NCBI RefSeq assembly: GCF_024171695.1
Contig: NZ_JAMTCF010000019.1
Coordinates: 113,047 to 177,046, forward strand
Reading direction: 5' to 3'
DNA: 64,000 bases
Source: Actinosynnema pretiosum
GTDB lineage: Bacteria > Actinomycetota > Actinomycetes > Mycobacteriales > Pseudonocardiaceae
Notes under the pieces: model-generated
Databases searched by the model: none
What the model saw: only the letters and a program-made list of their open reading frames with translations
Told to the model about the DNA's origin: nothing
Part shown: positions 6,996 to 15,962 of the stretch, one piece after another
Layout: each line of letters opens with the position of its first letter
Numbering within the stretch: position 1 is the first letter of the stretch
Made by a program: the position numbers and the translations under genes

Positions 6996-9044
6996 TCACT
7001 GCCCGAACGGGCGGACCAGCTCCAGGTAGCGCCCGAACTCGCGCTCCCCCACCAGCCTGCCCAGCTTGCGGTACTCGCGCGCCACCGCGCCGACCACCTC
7101 GCGCATCCCCACCACCCGGTCGCCCTCGGCCGCCAGGTACGCCGCCGTCACCGCCGCCGAGCGGATGTGCCCGCCCGCCAGCTCGAACGCGCCCGCCAGG
7201 AAGTCCAGGTCCAGCTCGGCCCTGGGGGCGTGCGGGCCGAGGCAGTGGTCCCACAGCGCGCGCCGCTGCTCCTGGTCGGGCAGCGGGAAGTCCACGACCA
7301 CGTCGAGGCGCCGGGTGAACGCCTCGTCCAGGTTCGCCCGCAGGTTCGTGGCCAGCACGGCGATCCCGTCGAAGGTCTCCATGCGCTGCAGCAGGTACGC
7401 GGACTCGATGTTGGCGTACCGGTCGTGCGCGTCGCGGACCTCCGAGCGCTTGCCGAAGATCGCGTCGGCCTCGTCGAACAGCAGCACGCCGTTGACCCCG
7501 GACGCCTCGGTGAAGATCCGCTCCAGGTTCTTCTCGGTCTCGCCGACGTACTTGTCGACGACGGTGGCCAGGTTGACCGTGTACAGGTCAAGGCCCAGCG
7601 AGGCCGCGATCACCTCGGCCGACATGGTCTTGCCGGTGCCGGAGTCGCCCGCGAACAGCCCGGTCAGGCCACGTCCGCGCCCACCGCCCGGCCGCATCCG
7701 CCAGCGGTCGATCACCCGGTCCCGGTGCTCGGCGCGCGAGGCGAGCTCTTTGAGCTGGCCGACCACCGGGCCGGGCAGCACCAGGTCGTCCCAGGTGACC
7801 GCCGGTTCGATGCGCCGCGCCAACCGCTGCAGCCCGGCCGCGTTCTGGCTGCGGGCGCCCGCGCGCAGGTGCGCCACGGCGATGTCCTCGCCGTCGGCGA
7901 GCGCGGCCACCGACGCGGCCTCGGCGGCGCGCGCGATCTGGCCAGCGCCCAGCACGAAGTGCTCGGTGGCGGCGGCCGGGTCGACGCCGGGCGCGACCGG
8001 TCCGCGCAGCCCGGCGGCCCACAGCTCGGCGCGGGCGGCCACGGGCAGCGGGACGGCGTCGTGCAGCACGGGCGGATCGGCGCTCCAGCGCGGGTTCCAG
8101 GCGATCGGGCCGTGCACGGCCAGCGGCACGGCGGGGTGGCGCAGCGCGTCCAGCGCGGGCTCCTCGTCGACCGGTCCGAGGACGATCCCGGCCCCGCGCA
8201 GCACCGCCTCGCGCAGCACGGCGGCGCGCAGCACGGCCCGGTCCGGTTCGGCGGCGAGGCGTTCGGCGTCGACCTCCAGCACGGCGAACCCGGCTTCCCG
8301 CAGGGCGGCCGAGGCGACCTCGCGGCCACCGCCGCCCGGCCGCTCCCTCAAGTGCGCCAACCGGATCCCGGCGCGCAGGCCGCGCACCAGGCGGTCGGCG
8401 CCCGGCAGGTCGACGGCGGTGCGGGCCAGGTCGTCGGCCACGCGCGCGACCCCGGTGAGCGCCGGGTCGGGGCGGTCGTCGCCGAGCAGGTGGGCGACGA
8501 CGCGGTCGGGCACGCGCAGCGACCTGGTCAGGAACGGGCGGTCGCGGTCCTCCACGACGAGCAGCCCGGCGGTGAGCAGCGGGGCGGCCGGGTCGAGGCG
8601 GGCGCGACCGGCCGAGGACGCCTCGGGCAGGCCGCACAGGCGCAGCGCGAGGCCGGTGGTGGCGCGGCGGCGGGTGACGTCGTCGTTGAGGTAGCCGTAG
8701 AACTGCTCGAACCTGCTGTCCACGTCCGGCGCGAGGGCGACGAGCAGCAGCTCGACGTCCACAGTGGACAGGTCGGCGGTGCGGGCGAGTCGGCCGAGGC
8801 GGCCGGGCGCGCCGGGCTCGTGGAACGGGGCGAACGCCTCGCGCGGACCGGTGAGCAGCGAGTCGATGGCCTCGTCGGACAGGTACAGGCCCCGGAACGG
8901 GTCGTCCGGGTTGGGGTCGGTGGCGCGGCGGGCGGCGACGGCGTCGCGGATGCGGCGCTCCAGCGCGGCCAGGCGGGTGAACAGGCCCGCCGTGTCGGTG
9001 GGACCGGCGGTGTCGGCGATCCCCTCGGCGCTGGTGGTGCTCAC
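6996..9044 (-). CDS. CIS AAA+ ATPase
   Basis: This 682-residue protein has a long N-terminal region and a C-terminal AAA+ domain. The Walker A motif GDSGTGKT is at residues 466-473, the Walker B VLLFDEAD has its DE at 524-525, and sensor/arginine-finger segments LATNLRANLDEAFTRRLD follow. It matches the ATPase conserved in CIS clusters (Afp15/Pvc15-like), thought to act in particle assembly or cargo handling. The GTG start overlaps the stop of the DUF4255 gene by four bases, so the two are translationally coupled. A longer in-frame extension upstream is only a shadow of the DUF4255 gene. Confidence 0.92.
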   Translation of the reverse strand: MSTTSAEGIADTAGPTDTAGLFTRLAALERRIRDAVAARRATDPNPDDPFRGLYLSDEAIDSLLTGPREAFAPFHEPGAPGRLGRLARTADLSTVDVELLLVALAPDVDSRFEQFYGYLNDDVTRRRATTGLALRLCGLPEASSAGRARLDPAAPLLTAGLLVVEDRDRPFLTRSLRVPDRVVAHLLGDDRPDPALTGVARVADDLARTAVDLPGADRLVRGLRAGIRLAHLRERPGGGGREVASAALREAGFAVLEVDAERLAAEPDRAVLRAAVLREAVLRGAGIVLGPVDEEPALDALRHPAVPLAVHGPIAWNPRWSADPPVLHDAVPLPVAARAELWAAGLRGPVAPGVDPAAATEHFVLGAGQIARAAEAASVAALADGEDIAVAHLRAGARSQNAAGLQRLARRIEPAVTWDDLVLPGPVVGQLKELASRAEHRDRVIDRWRMRPGGGRGRGLTGLFAGDSGTGKTMSAEVIAASLGLDLYTVNLATVVDKYVGETEKNLERIFTEASGVNGVLLFDEADAIFGKRSEVRDAHDRYANIESAYLLQRMETFDGIAVLATNLRANLDEAFTRRLDVVVDFPLPDQEQRRALWDHCLGPHAPRAELDLDFLAGAFELAGGHIRSAAVTAAYLAAEGDRVVGMREVVGAVAREYRKLGRLVGEREFGRYLELVRPFGQ

Positions 9045-9628
9045 GCGACACCGTCGAGCGTGGTGTCGCCCAGGTCCACCCGGACGGTGCGGGCGGGCGG
9101 CGCGGCCGGGTAGGCGCGGCCGGTGTCGACGGGCGCGGACACCACGACGTCCAGCGACGGCTTCAGCTCGCCGCCGAGCGCGCTCCACACGTCGGCGAAC
9201 GCGCGGTCCTCCGGCGGCGGGAGCGCGCAGGACATCGGCACCGGCAGCTCCAGCGCGGCGAGCGAGCCGGTGAGCAGGGTGGCGGGCACGGACTCGTGCT
9301 GGAGCAGGCCCACCAGCAGGTCGGACAGCAGGCGGTGCTCGTCCTCGGTGCGCTGCACCCACGCCGTGACGAGGTAGGACAGCTTGACGTGGCGCGGCGG
9401 CAGGCGTCGGGACACGACCTGGCCCCGGTCGTCGTAGGAGTTGAGCATCCCGCGCTGGCGACGGCGCAGGTCCTCGCGGATGTCGTAGAGGTAGACGTTG
9501 ACCGTGGGCGCGTTGCGCCGCGCGGCCCAGTCCTTCGTCGGGGCCTCGAAGGCGACCTCGACGTCCGTGCCGCTCAGGGCGTGTTCCCTCACCAGGCGTC
9601 GGAGCGCCTCGTCCACCTCGTGGATCAT
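9041..9628 (-). CDS. DUF4255 (Pvc16-type) cap/terminator protein
   Basis: The 195-residue product belongs to DUF4255, the Pvc16_N family, whose members cap the distal end of the sheath and tube. Recognisable parts are the start MIHEVDEALRRLV, the strand NAPTVNVYLYDIREDLRRRQ and RLPPRHVKLSYLVTAW, which mark the family's β-rich fold. It is the first gene of the minus-strand CIS block; the promoter must lie within the 325 bases between it and the divergent XRE gene. Start ATG gives normal family length. Confidence 0.88.
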   Translation of the reverse strand: MIHEVDEALRRLVREHALSGTDVEVAFEAPTKDWAARRNAPTVNVYLYDIREDLRRRQRGMLNSYDDRGQVVSRRLPPRHVKLSYLVTAWVQRTEDEHRLLSDLLVGLLQHESVPATLLTGSLAALELPVPMSCALPPPEDRAFADVWSALGGELKPSLDVVVSAPVDTGRAYPAAPPARTVRVDLGDTTLDGVA

Positions 9629-9882
9629 CGCTCAACCATGCGCCGGGCGGGGGCGCGACGGGAGCGGCGGTGCGGCGGACCTTGGGGCAGGGCGCGCTGC
9701 CCGGAGGGACGACGACAGCTGCCCTCGCGGGCAGCGGGACGGGGGTGTTCGCGGAGGCCTTCGGAGGCACTCGCAGGGGTTTGACGGGAGCGCCTGCGGG
9801 GTGGTCCGGGAACGCGTTAGCTCAGGTGGCGCAAGGGATTGCCCTGATGCCGGGCTTCACCGGAAGACAGCCGCACTGTTAT

Positions 9883-9898
9883 GTTGCAACTGTCGCAA
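9883..9898. promoter_or_regulatory. TTGC-type dyad in the CIS/regulator divergent region
   Basis: The 325-base gap 9629-9953 separates the leftward CIS genes from the rightward XRE regulator. It contains an 8-bp perfect palindrome GTTGCAAC (9883-9890), which also forms a wider dyad TTGC-N7-GCAA (9884-9898), about 55 bases before the regulator start. This is a reasonable operator candidate for the XRE protein. The rest of the gap shows no gene, and no consensus promoter was convincing. Confidence 0.4.
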
Positions 9899-9953
9899 TA
9901 CATAGCCCTATCGTGTCATTGCCGAGTGGAATCCGCCGGGTGAACATAGCGCC

Positions 9954-10802
9954 ATGCCAGGAAACGCTTACACGTCGGTGAAGTCGCGCACGGTCGCGGG
10001 CGCTCTGCGGACCTACCGCGAGCAGCACGGGCTGAGCTGCGAGGACGTCGCGGGCGTGCTCGGGGTGTCCTCCAGCAAGATCAGCCGGATGGAGACCGGG
10101 AAGAGCGGCCTGCAGGTCGAGGACGTCTCCGCGCTGCTGGGGTACTACAAGGTTCCCGGCGCCAGGCGCAAGGAACTGCTGGACCTGATGCGGCGCGGCG
10201 AGGAGCTGGGCTGGTGGGAGCGGCAGGCCGGGCTGCCCAAGCTGTGGCGGGCGCTGATCGACTTCGAGAACAAGGCGGAGGCGGTCCACAACTACGAGTC
10301 GATGGTCGTGCCGGGATTGGTCCAGACCGCTGAGTACACGCGGGCGCTGATCCGGTCGCTGGACCCTGCGCTGCCGGAGCACGAGCTGGACGCGCTGGTG
10401 ACCACGCGGATGGCGCGGCAGGCGGTGCTGAACCGGGCGAGCGCGCCGAGGTACCTGGCCGTGCTGCACGAGGCGGCGCTGCGCATCCGGGTCGGTGACG
10501 AGGGCGTGATGCGCAGGCAGCTGCGGCACCTGCTGGACGTGGCCGAGCGGCCGAACGCGGTGGTGCGGGTGACGCCGATGGGCGCGGGGGCGCACGTCGG
10601 CCTGTCGGGGGCGTTCACGCTGCTGGAGTTCGCGCACGAGCCCGCGGTGGTGTTCGTGGAGAACCAGTCGACGGGGCTGTTCCTGGACGGGGCGGTGGAG
10701 GTCGACGGGTACCGGCGGGCGTGGGAGCGGATCGTGGACGTGAGCCTGTCGCCTGCGGCGACGGTGGAACTGCTGGCGGAGCTGGTGGAGGAGCGGCCTT
10801 GA
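9954..10802 (+). CDS. XRE-family regulator with DUF5753 domain
   Basis: The 282-residue protein has an N-terminal helix-turn-helix (GLSCEDVAGVLGVSSSKISRM, roughly residues 24-44) followed by the DUF5753 domain (YESMVVPGLVQTAEYTRAL and VRVTPMGAGAHVGLSG). This architecture defines the Scr1/BldB-partner type regulators, abundant in actinomycetes and normally paired with a DUF397 protein. The partner starts on the overlapping TTGA at its 3' end. It is divergent from the CIS operon, so it could control CIS expression, although such pairs occur widely without a CIS. Confidence 0.9.
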   Translation: MPGNAYTSVKSRTVAGALRTYREQHGLSCEDVAGVLGVSSSKISRMETGKSGLQVEDVSALLGYYKVPGARRKELLDLMRRGEELGWWERQAGLPKLWRALIDFENKAEAVHNYESMVVPGLVQTAEYTRALIRSLDPALPEHELDALVTTRMARQAVLNRASAPRYLAVLHEAALRIRVGDEGVMRRQLRHLLDVAERPNAVVRVTPMGAGAHVGLSGAFTLLEFAHEPAVVFVENQSTGLFLDGAVEVDGYRRAWERIVDVSLSPAATVELLAELVEERP

Positions 10803-11026
10803 CGGACCTCGGCGGTGGCGGCGCGGGCGGGCGTGGCGCGGGCGGGCGTGGCGCGGGCGGGCACGCGCGGTGGCGCAAGAGCAGCCGGAGCACGAACGTG
10901 GCGAACTGCGTGGAGCTGGCGGTGGCGGGGGCGGTGGCGGCGGTGCGCGACTCGAAGAACCCGGCGGGCGCGGTGCTGGTGTTCCCCCGGCTGCGGTGGG
11001 CGGCTTTCCTGGCGGGGTGGCGGTAG
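10799..11026 (+). CDS. DUF397 protein, partner of the XRE regulator
   Basis: This 75-residue DUF397 protein shows the family pattern WRKSSRSTNVANCVELA, AVRDSKNPAG and a C-terminal RWAAFLAGW. The TTG start overlaps the regulator's stop as TTGA, indicating coupled translation. An unusual Gly/Arg/Ala-rich insertion (GGRGAGGRGAGG), produced by a 15-bp repeat in the DNA, precedes the domain. DUF397 proteins bind and modulate their cognate XRE partner. Confidence 0.85.
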   Translation: MTDLGGGGAGGRGAGGRGAGGHARWRKSSRSTNVANCVELAVAGAVAAVRDSKNPAGAVLVFPRLRWAAFLAGWR

Positions 11027-11033
11027 GGGCGGG

Positions 11034-13016
11034 TCACTTGACGCCGAGCTCGTTCGCTGCGGTGATGGCGCGCCTGAGGAGATCGGGGCGGACGTGGGCG
11101 ATGGCTGACAGGTCGACCTGGCCGAGCACTTCCAGGAGGCCTGGGTAGTTCCGCTTCTTGGGGAACTCGTGCCCGGACTCGTGCAGCCGCAGCCAGGCAT
11201 CAAGGAGCGCCACCTCGTAGGAGGCGGTGCTCCAGCTCCTCCAGACCTTGCCGAACACTTCCAGCAGCACCCGGTCGCCGACACCGCGTCCGATGCGGTC
11301 GCAGAACATCACCCGGAAGACACTGCTAGCGGCCAAGGGCGTGGTTGCCAGGTCTGCCAGCATCTGCGCGCTCATCATCAGGTGCCTGCGGAGGTTCTCC
11401 AGGACGGTCTCCGGGTACCTGTCGCTCCACCGCAGGTAGCGGTCCAGGTCCACGGGAAAGTTGTTGAGCTCGACCAGTGAGCGCACGTAGTCCACGTCGA
11501 ACTGGGATTCGGTCAGCTTGTCCAAGCCGTACCGGAAGATGTTGCTGACCAGATCTGCGGTGAAGCAGGCCTCACGGGCGGCTTCGCGCAGGGAGATCGC
11601 CCCCTTGACCCAGTCGGCGGACTCCGTGAGAGGTCGCGCCTCCAGGTCGAAGGAGAGCAGCACCTCCTCTTGGCGCCACGCGACGCGCAGCGTTCCCACC
11701 GACCCGGTCCACTCCGCCTCGGTGAGCTGCGAGCGCCAGAAGGAGGTGAGCCGGTGCCAGTCCCCGACTCCGAAGGAGCGCTTGCCGAACACGGCGGAGA
11801 GCAACACCAGGTTGAGGCCGTAGACGGCATACCTGGCGGGTGCGGGTCGGCTCACCGGTTGGTACCCGGTTCGCTTTCTGGGGCGCTCTTCACCGCAGAT
11901 CTCGAACAGCTTCTCCACCAGCAGGGCATGCTCGTCGCGCTTCAGGTCCGAGGCTGCGAGCTCCAAGAGGAAGTCGATGACGGATTTGCGCGTGGTAAGC
12001 GGGGTGAACGAGAGGAGTGCGTGGAGCTCATCGTCATCAGGCCGCTGGAAAGCAGCCCGACGCTTGCGGTTCGACTCGTACTCGTGCAACTCAGCCAGGA
12101 GGCTCCAGATGGACCTCGCCACCAGGTACTCGCCAAAAGTGGCGTGCAGGAACTCGTAAGCCCGCAACCGCTGCGCGTCCCTGGTGGCCTCCGCGAGCTG
12201 CACGAAGAAGAACCGCCCGAGAATCGCGCCACCGGGGCTGAGCGGCGTACGCATCCCAGGTCCGCGCGTTTGCTTCCGCTCCTCGAGCAAGGCCTGCATG
12301 TCGTCGTCCAGGTCCTTCTCGGTGACCCACTGGGTCCCGCGATGGAACATCGCGAAGGCGACCACGGACAACCGCTCGAGCTCGGCCTCGACATCCGTCT
12401 GGAAGCTGGCGTCAGCGCGCCCCAAGTCGCCCTTCCCCACCTCGCGTTGGACGAACCTGATAAGCAACCGCTCGTAGAGCCCGCCCTGGCCGATGTCGCC
12501 TTGGTCGCGCAGGGCGTTGTCGTCCGCGTCGTAGAGGGCGAGCATCAGCAGGAGCAGCGGCTGCACTGCGAGGTCGTGGTGCTTCAGCGCGGTCTGCGGG
12601 GCCAGCGGCGCCAGACCACGCCGCTCGAAGTAGCGGGCGTTCAACCGGCCCCACTTCTCCAACCACCGGACGACGTGCCGCTCGCTGAACGGGGCCAATC
12701 GCAGCACGTCGGCGCCTGCGGGGATGGCCATGCCGCCCGCGACGCCGATCCGGCTGGTCACCACCACCGCCACCGGGCACCCGCGCTCGGCGCAGTCGCG
12801 CTGGAAGCGCTGGACGTTCTCCAGGTAGTTGGTCTGGCTGACACCGGTGGCCTGGAGGTGCTCGTCGAAGCCGTCGAGCAGGACGACGAGCAGCGCGCCA
12901 CCCGCGTTCGCGGCTTCGCCGTAGGAGAGGTTCTTGGCCACAGCGAGATCGTCGCACCGCAGCGGAGTCGACCTCCTCGTTTGAGGGTCACACGATTGGC
13001 TGAACATCAATTCCAT
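11034..13016 (-). pseudogene. NACHT-family NTPase lacking its P-loop (5'-truncated)
   Basis: The reading frame encodes about 660 residues of a STAND/NACHT NTPase of the type seen in actinomycetes. It has Walker B LLVVLLDGFDEHLQATG, a sensor-1 strand VAVVVTSRIGVAG, the winged-helix-like part, and the FLHATFGEYLVARSIW motif that closes the NACHT module, then a helical C-terminal region. The Walker A/P-loop and the N-terminal effector or helical domain are absent. Recognisable homology begins only about 15 residues before Walker B, and no P-loop is found upstream in any frame. Nucleotide binding should be lost, so this is probably a remnant, although the rest of the frame is intact. Starts at 13016 or 13115 are possible. 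It converges on the DUF397 gene with seven bases between stops. Confidence 0.6.
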
Positions 13017-13256
13017 CGTCCGTGGACGGGGGACCGCGCGCCGCAGGGTCGCCGAGGCCCCGAGCAGCGCGGGACCCGCACGTCCGGACAAGCCGCTGGG
13101 AACCGGAACGTTCACCCGCCGACCTTGTCCCGCCCCCGTCCGATTCCGTCACGATCACCGCTTCGGCCGCGCCGAGGCCGTCCGGGACGGTGCCGCGCGC
13201 AGCGTCACGGCGCGCCCCACCACCGAACCTCCCGCCCCCTCCTCCTCACCGGCCGT

Positions 13257-13282
13257 GGTGTAGACCGCCCACCGTCCGGGTA
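13257..13282 (+). promoter_or_regulatory. SigF/SigB-type promoter candidate before the anti-sigma gene
   Basis: The arrangement GGTGT (13257-13261), 16 bases, GGGTA (13278-13282) resembles the GTTT-N15/17-GGGTA promoters read by SigF-like factors. It lies about 40 bases before the start codon of the anti-sigma gene and would give autoregulation of the sigma operon, as known for mycobacterial usfX-sigF. Confidence 0.5.
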
Positions 13283-13323
13283 TGCAGCGGTCCACAGCGA
13301 CGAGGCGAAGGAGCGGGCGCCAC

Positions 13324-13692
13324 ATGGACGGGGTGGAGGTTCGCGTTTCCCTTGCCGCCCGACCCGCCAGCCTCCCCACGCTGCGGGCGATCGCCGCTCA
13401 GGTGGCGCGGGCCGCCGAGGCCACGCCCGAGCTCGCCGTCGACCTCGTCATCGCCGTCGACGAGGCCTGCTCCGCGCTGATCGCGCGCGCACGCGAACGA
13501 GCGACCCTCGCGTGCAGGTTCCACGCCGACGGCACCTCTGTTCGGTTCCGCGCACACGTCGGCACCTCGGCCGTCACCGTTCCCGGTCATGACTCGTTGT
13601 ACTGGCGAGTCGTCAGTTCGGTGACCGACGCAGTCACCAGTTGGGTGGACGGTGACGGCCTTCTGCACGTCGAGTTGAGGTGTCGGGGATGA
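13324..13692 (+). CDS. Anti-sigma factor, RsbW/UsfX-like
   Basis: This 122-residue GHKL-type protein matches the RsbW/UsfX anti-sigma family. It has the N-box region LVIAVDEACSALI, followed by strands and a C-terminal SLYWRVVSSVTDAVTSWVDG, strongly reminiscent of mycobacterial UsfX. The ATG has AAGGAG 11 bases ahead. Its stop overlaps the sigma factor's ATG (ATGA), so the two proteins are made together; it should hold the sigma factor inactive until a STAS antagonist releases it. No phosphatase or second switch protein is adjacent, but a STAS protein is encoded at 17300. Confidence 0.85.
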   Translation: MDGVEVRVSLAARPASLPTLRAIAAQVARAAEATPELAVDLVIAVDEACSALIARARERATLACRFHADGTSVRFRAHVGTSAVTVPGHDSLYWRVVSSVTDAVTSWVDGDGLLHVELRCRG

Positions 13693-14420
13693 GTGCGGTG
13701 GTGGACTTCCAGCCGTTGTTCCGCGAGTTGGCCGAGGCGCAGTCGCGCGCCGAACGCCGCCAGGAGCTGCGGGACCAACTGGTGACGGAGTACTTGCCGA
13801 TCGCCTGGCACATCGCCGACCGGTTCGCCGAACGGGGCGAATCGGTGGAGGACCTGCGGCAGGTGGCCGCGGTGGGTCTGATCAACGCGGTGGACCGGTT
13901 CGACGTGCAGCGCGGCATCGACTTCCTCGCGTTCGCCGTCCCGACCATCACCGGCGAGGTGCGCCGCCACCTGCGCGACCAGGGCTGGGCCGTCCGGGTG
14001 CCGCGCAGGCTCAAGGAGCTGTGCCTGGCCATCGACGCCGCCCGCGTGGAACTGGCGCGCGCCACCGGTCGCACGCCGACGCCGAGCGAGGTCGCCCGGC
14101 ACCTGAACCTCTCGCTCGCCGAGGTCTACGAGGGGCTGCACGCCACCTCGGCCAACCACATGGTCTCGCTGGACGAGGTCGACTCCGACCACCGCCTCGG
14201 CGTCGACGACCCGGCCCTCGAAGTTGTCGAGCTGCACCACGCGCTTGATCCCATGCTTCGCGGGCTACCCAAGAGGGAGCGGAGGATCGTGCTGCTGCGG
14301 TTCTTCAAGAACATGACGCAGAGCCAGATCGCCGACTCGGTGGGCGTGTCGCAGATGCACGTGTCACGCCTGCTCAGCCGGTCGCTCGCCCGCCTGCGGG
14401 ACCTGCTCGACGAACGCTGA
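13689..14420 (+). CDS. SigF/SigB-family stress sigma factor
   Basis: The 243-residue protein is an RNA polymerase sigma-70 factor of the SigB/SigF/SigG group. Region 2 (EYLPIAWHIADRFAERGESV, DLRQVAAVGLINAVDRF), region 3 (ELARATGRTPTPSEVARHLN) and region 4 with the helix-turn-helix TQSQIADSVGVSQMHVSRLL are all present and undamaged. It starts on ATG within the ATGA overlap with the anti-sigma gene; a GTG nine bases upstream is an alternative. It likely recognises the GGGTA-type promoters found upstream of nearby genes. Confidence 0.93.
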   Translation: MSAVVDFQPLFRELAEAQSRAERRQELRDQLVTEYLPIAWHIADRFAERGESVEDLRQVAAVGLINAVDRFDVQRGIDFLAFAVPTITGEVRRHLRDQGWAVRVPRRLKELCLAIDAARVELARATGRTPTPSEVARHLNLSLAEVYEGLHATSANHMVSLDEVDSDHRLGVDDPALEVVELHHALDPMLRGLPKRERRIVLLRFFKNMTQSQIADSVGVSQMHVSRLLSRSLARLRDLLDER

Positions 14421-14435
14421 AACGAGGTGGCCACC

Positions 14436-14912
14436 ATGAAGAGGCTCGACTGGCCGCGCCGAGCGGCGCTGGCGCTCGGCGCCCTGCTGGTGCTGTGGGG
14501 CATCGCCGACCTGTTCGGGCTGGGCGGTGGTCCGATTCCGAGCGTGGTGCATGCGGCGGCCGGGCTGGCCGTCGGGCTGTCCGCGGCGAACCGGGACTCG
14601 CTGCGCCGCACCGGGATCGCGGTCGGACTGCTGCACCTGGTGGCGTTCGCGCTCGGCGTCGAGGGCACGGGCGGCGCGTTCGACGCCGGCCCGGTCGGGA
14701 ACTCGCTGAACCTGGTGGCGGGTCTGGGTTGCGTGGCGCTGGCCGTGGCGGGCGCGTGGAGCCAGCGGCGCGACGCCGCCGAGCGGGGCGAGGACGGGTC
14801 GGAGGAGGGCGGCGGGCTGTCGTTGGACAACCGCAGCCGCCGGGGGTCCCGGCACGCCCGGCGGTCGCTGCGCGCGCGCCGCGTCCGCCCCAAGTCCCCC
14901 GCGCACCTCTGA
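14436..14912 (+). CDS. DUF4383 membrane protein
   Basis: This 158-residue protein contains four predicted membrane segments (ALALGALLVLWGIADLFGL, VVHAAAGLAVGLSA, GIAVGLLHLVAFALGV, LNLVAGLGCVALAVAGAW) and a basic, Arg-rich cytoplasmic tail. It fits the DUF4383 family of small actinobacterial membrane proteins of unknown role, which often sit near stress-response genes. Start ATG has GAGG eight bases upstream. It follows the sigma factor by 15 bases and is probably co-transcribed with it. Confidence 0.75.
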   Translation: MKRLDWPRRAALALGALLVLWGIADLFGLGGGPIPSVVHAAAGLAVGLSAANRDSLRRTGIAVGLLHLVAFALGVEGTGGAFDAGPVGNSLNLVAGLGCVALAVAGAWSQRRDAAERGEDGSEEGGGLSLDNRSRRGSRHARRSLRARRVRPKSPAHL

Positions 14913-14939
14913 CGTCGCCTGATCCAGGGACGCGCGGGC

Positions 14940-14965
14940 GGATTGCCGCTCCGCGCCTACGGGTA
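14940..14965 (+). promoter_or_regulatory. SigF/SigB-type promoter candidate before the Balon-like gene
   Basis: GGATT (14940-14944), 16 bases, then GGGTA (14961-14965) lies 38 bases before the ATG of the ribosome hibernation factor gene. The -35 part is a weaker match than the -10 part. The spacing equals that of the candidate before the anti-sigma gene, which supports membership in the same regulon. Confidence 0.42.
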
Positions 14966-15003
14966 CCACAACCAGGACCGGTTCGAGCGGGAGGTAGAGA
15001 GCG

Positions 15004-15930
15004 ATGCACACGGCTTCCCTGCGCGGCGTGGTCCGCGCGCGCGGCCCGTTCGTCTCGGTGTACTTCGACGCGGGCCACCACCCGGAGCTGCGCTGGCAGA
15101 CCATGTGCGACCGGCTGGAGGCCGACGGCGCGGACCGGACCCTCCTGGACGCGCTGGAGGACGCGGTGCTGGCCCGCCCGTCGCAGCCGGGCATGGCGGG
15201 CCGGGCGCTGATCGCCGCCGAGGGCCAGGTGGTGCTGGACCGGCACCTGCCGGTCCCGCCCGCGCGGACCGTGGAGCGGCGCGGCGACCTGCCGTACCTG
15301 CTGCCGCTGGTGGACCTGTCCGAACCGCTGGTGCCGCACGTGGTGGTGCAGGTGGACGACCGGGGCGCGGACCTGCGCGGCGTCGACACGTCCGGCCGCC
15401 CGGTCGCGGTGGCCACGGTCGGCGCCCGCTCCTCCGGCCCGGTGCCGGAGCTGGACGTGCTGGAGCTGGACGACGTGGCGCACGAGGCCGCGTCGCTGGT
15501 GGACCGGCTGCGCGCGGAGCTGCTGGTGCTGGCGGGCCCGATGGCCGCGCGCCGGGCGCTGCGCGTCGCGCTGCCCAACCGCTACCACCGCCTGGTGGTG
15601 GAGATGGAGGGCCCGGCGGACCCGGCGGTGCACCACCTGGCGGGCCGGGCGAACCGCAACGAGCGCCGCGCCGCCGTGGTGCGCTTCCGCGAGGAGTCGA
15701 CGCGGGTGGGCGGCCGAGCGCTGCAAGGGCTGGACGAGGTGATCGTGGCGCTGGAGCGGGGCGCGGTCGGGACGCTGCTGCTGACCGACCCGCTGGTGGG
15801 CGACCGGTTCGCGCCGGAGGGCCGGGCGGACGAGGTGCTGCCCGCGCTGGCGGTCGAGCACGACGTGGAGGTGGTCCTGGTCGGCGACGCGCTGCGGTTG
15901 ACCGAGGACGTGGGCGCGCTGCTGAAGTAG
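15004..15930 (+). CDS. Rv2629/Balon-type ribosome hibernation factor
   Basis: This 308-residue protein resembles mycobacterial Rv2629. Shared parts include ARGPFVSVYFDAGHH at the N-terminus, GRALIAAEGQVVLDRHL, the PYLLPLVDL strand and the C-terminal eRF1-like domain with ALQGLDEVIVALERGAVG and EDVGALLK. Rv2629 belongs to the Pelota/eRF1-related family that includes the hibernation factor Balon, which enters the vacant ribosomal A site during stress. The product is shorter than Rv2629 by about 66 residues, mostly in the middle and C-terminal domains. A GGGAGG site precedes the ATG. Neighbourhood with a stress sigma factor and a GGGTA promoter candidate fits induction on stress. Confidence 0.8.
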   Translation: MHTASLRGVVRARGPFVSVYFDAGHHPELRWQTMCDRLEADGADRTLLDALEDAVLARPSQPGMAGRALIAAEGQVVLDRHLPVPPARTVERRGDLPYLLPLVDLSEPLVPHVVVQVDDRGADLRGVDTSGRPVAVATVGARSSGPVPELDVLELDDVAHEAASLVDRLRAELLVLAGPMAARRALRVALPNRYHRLVVEMEGPADPAVHHLAGRANRNERRAAVVRFREESTRVGGRALQGLDEVIVALERGAVGTLLLTDPLVGDRFAPEGRADEVLPALAVEHDVEVVLVGDALRLTEDVGALLK

Positions 15931-15962
15931 CCCGGTTCCCCTCCTGGGCCGCCCCGAATCCC

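Noticed and set aside
5952..9113. 1,053-codon plus-strand open frame opposite the CIS ATPase
   Set aside because: It lies antisense to the clear AAA+ and DUF4157 genes and its product is Pro/Arg/Ala/Gly nonsense.
1..9628. Prophage
   Set aside because: Sheath, tube, DUF4255, AAA+ and DUF4157 genes are present, but no capsid, terminase or portal genes are seen in this part; the set is that of a contractile injection system.
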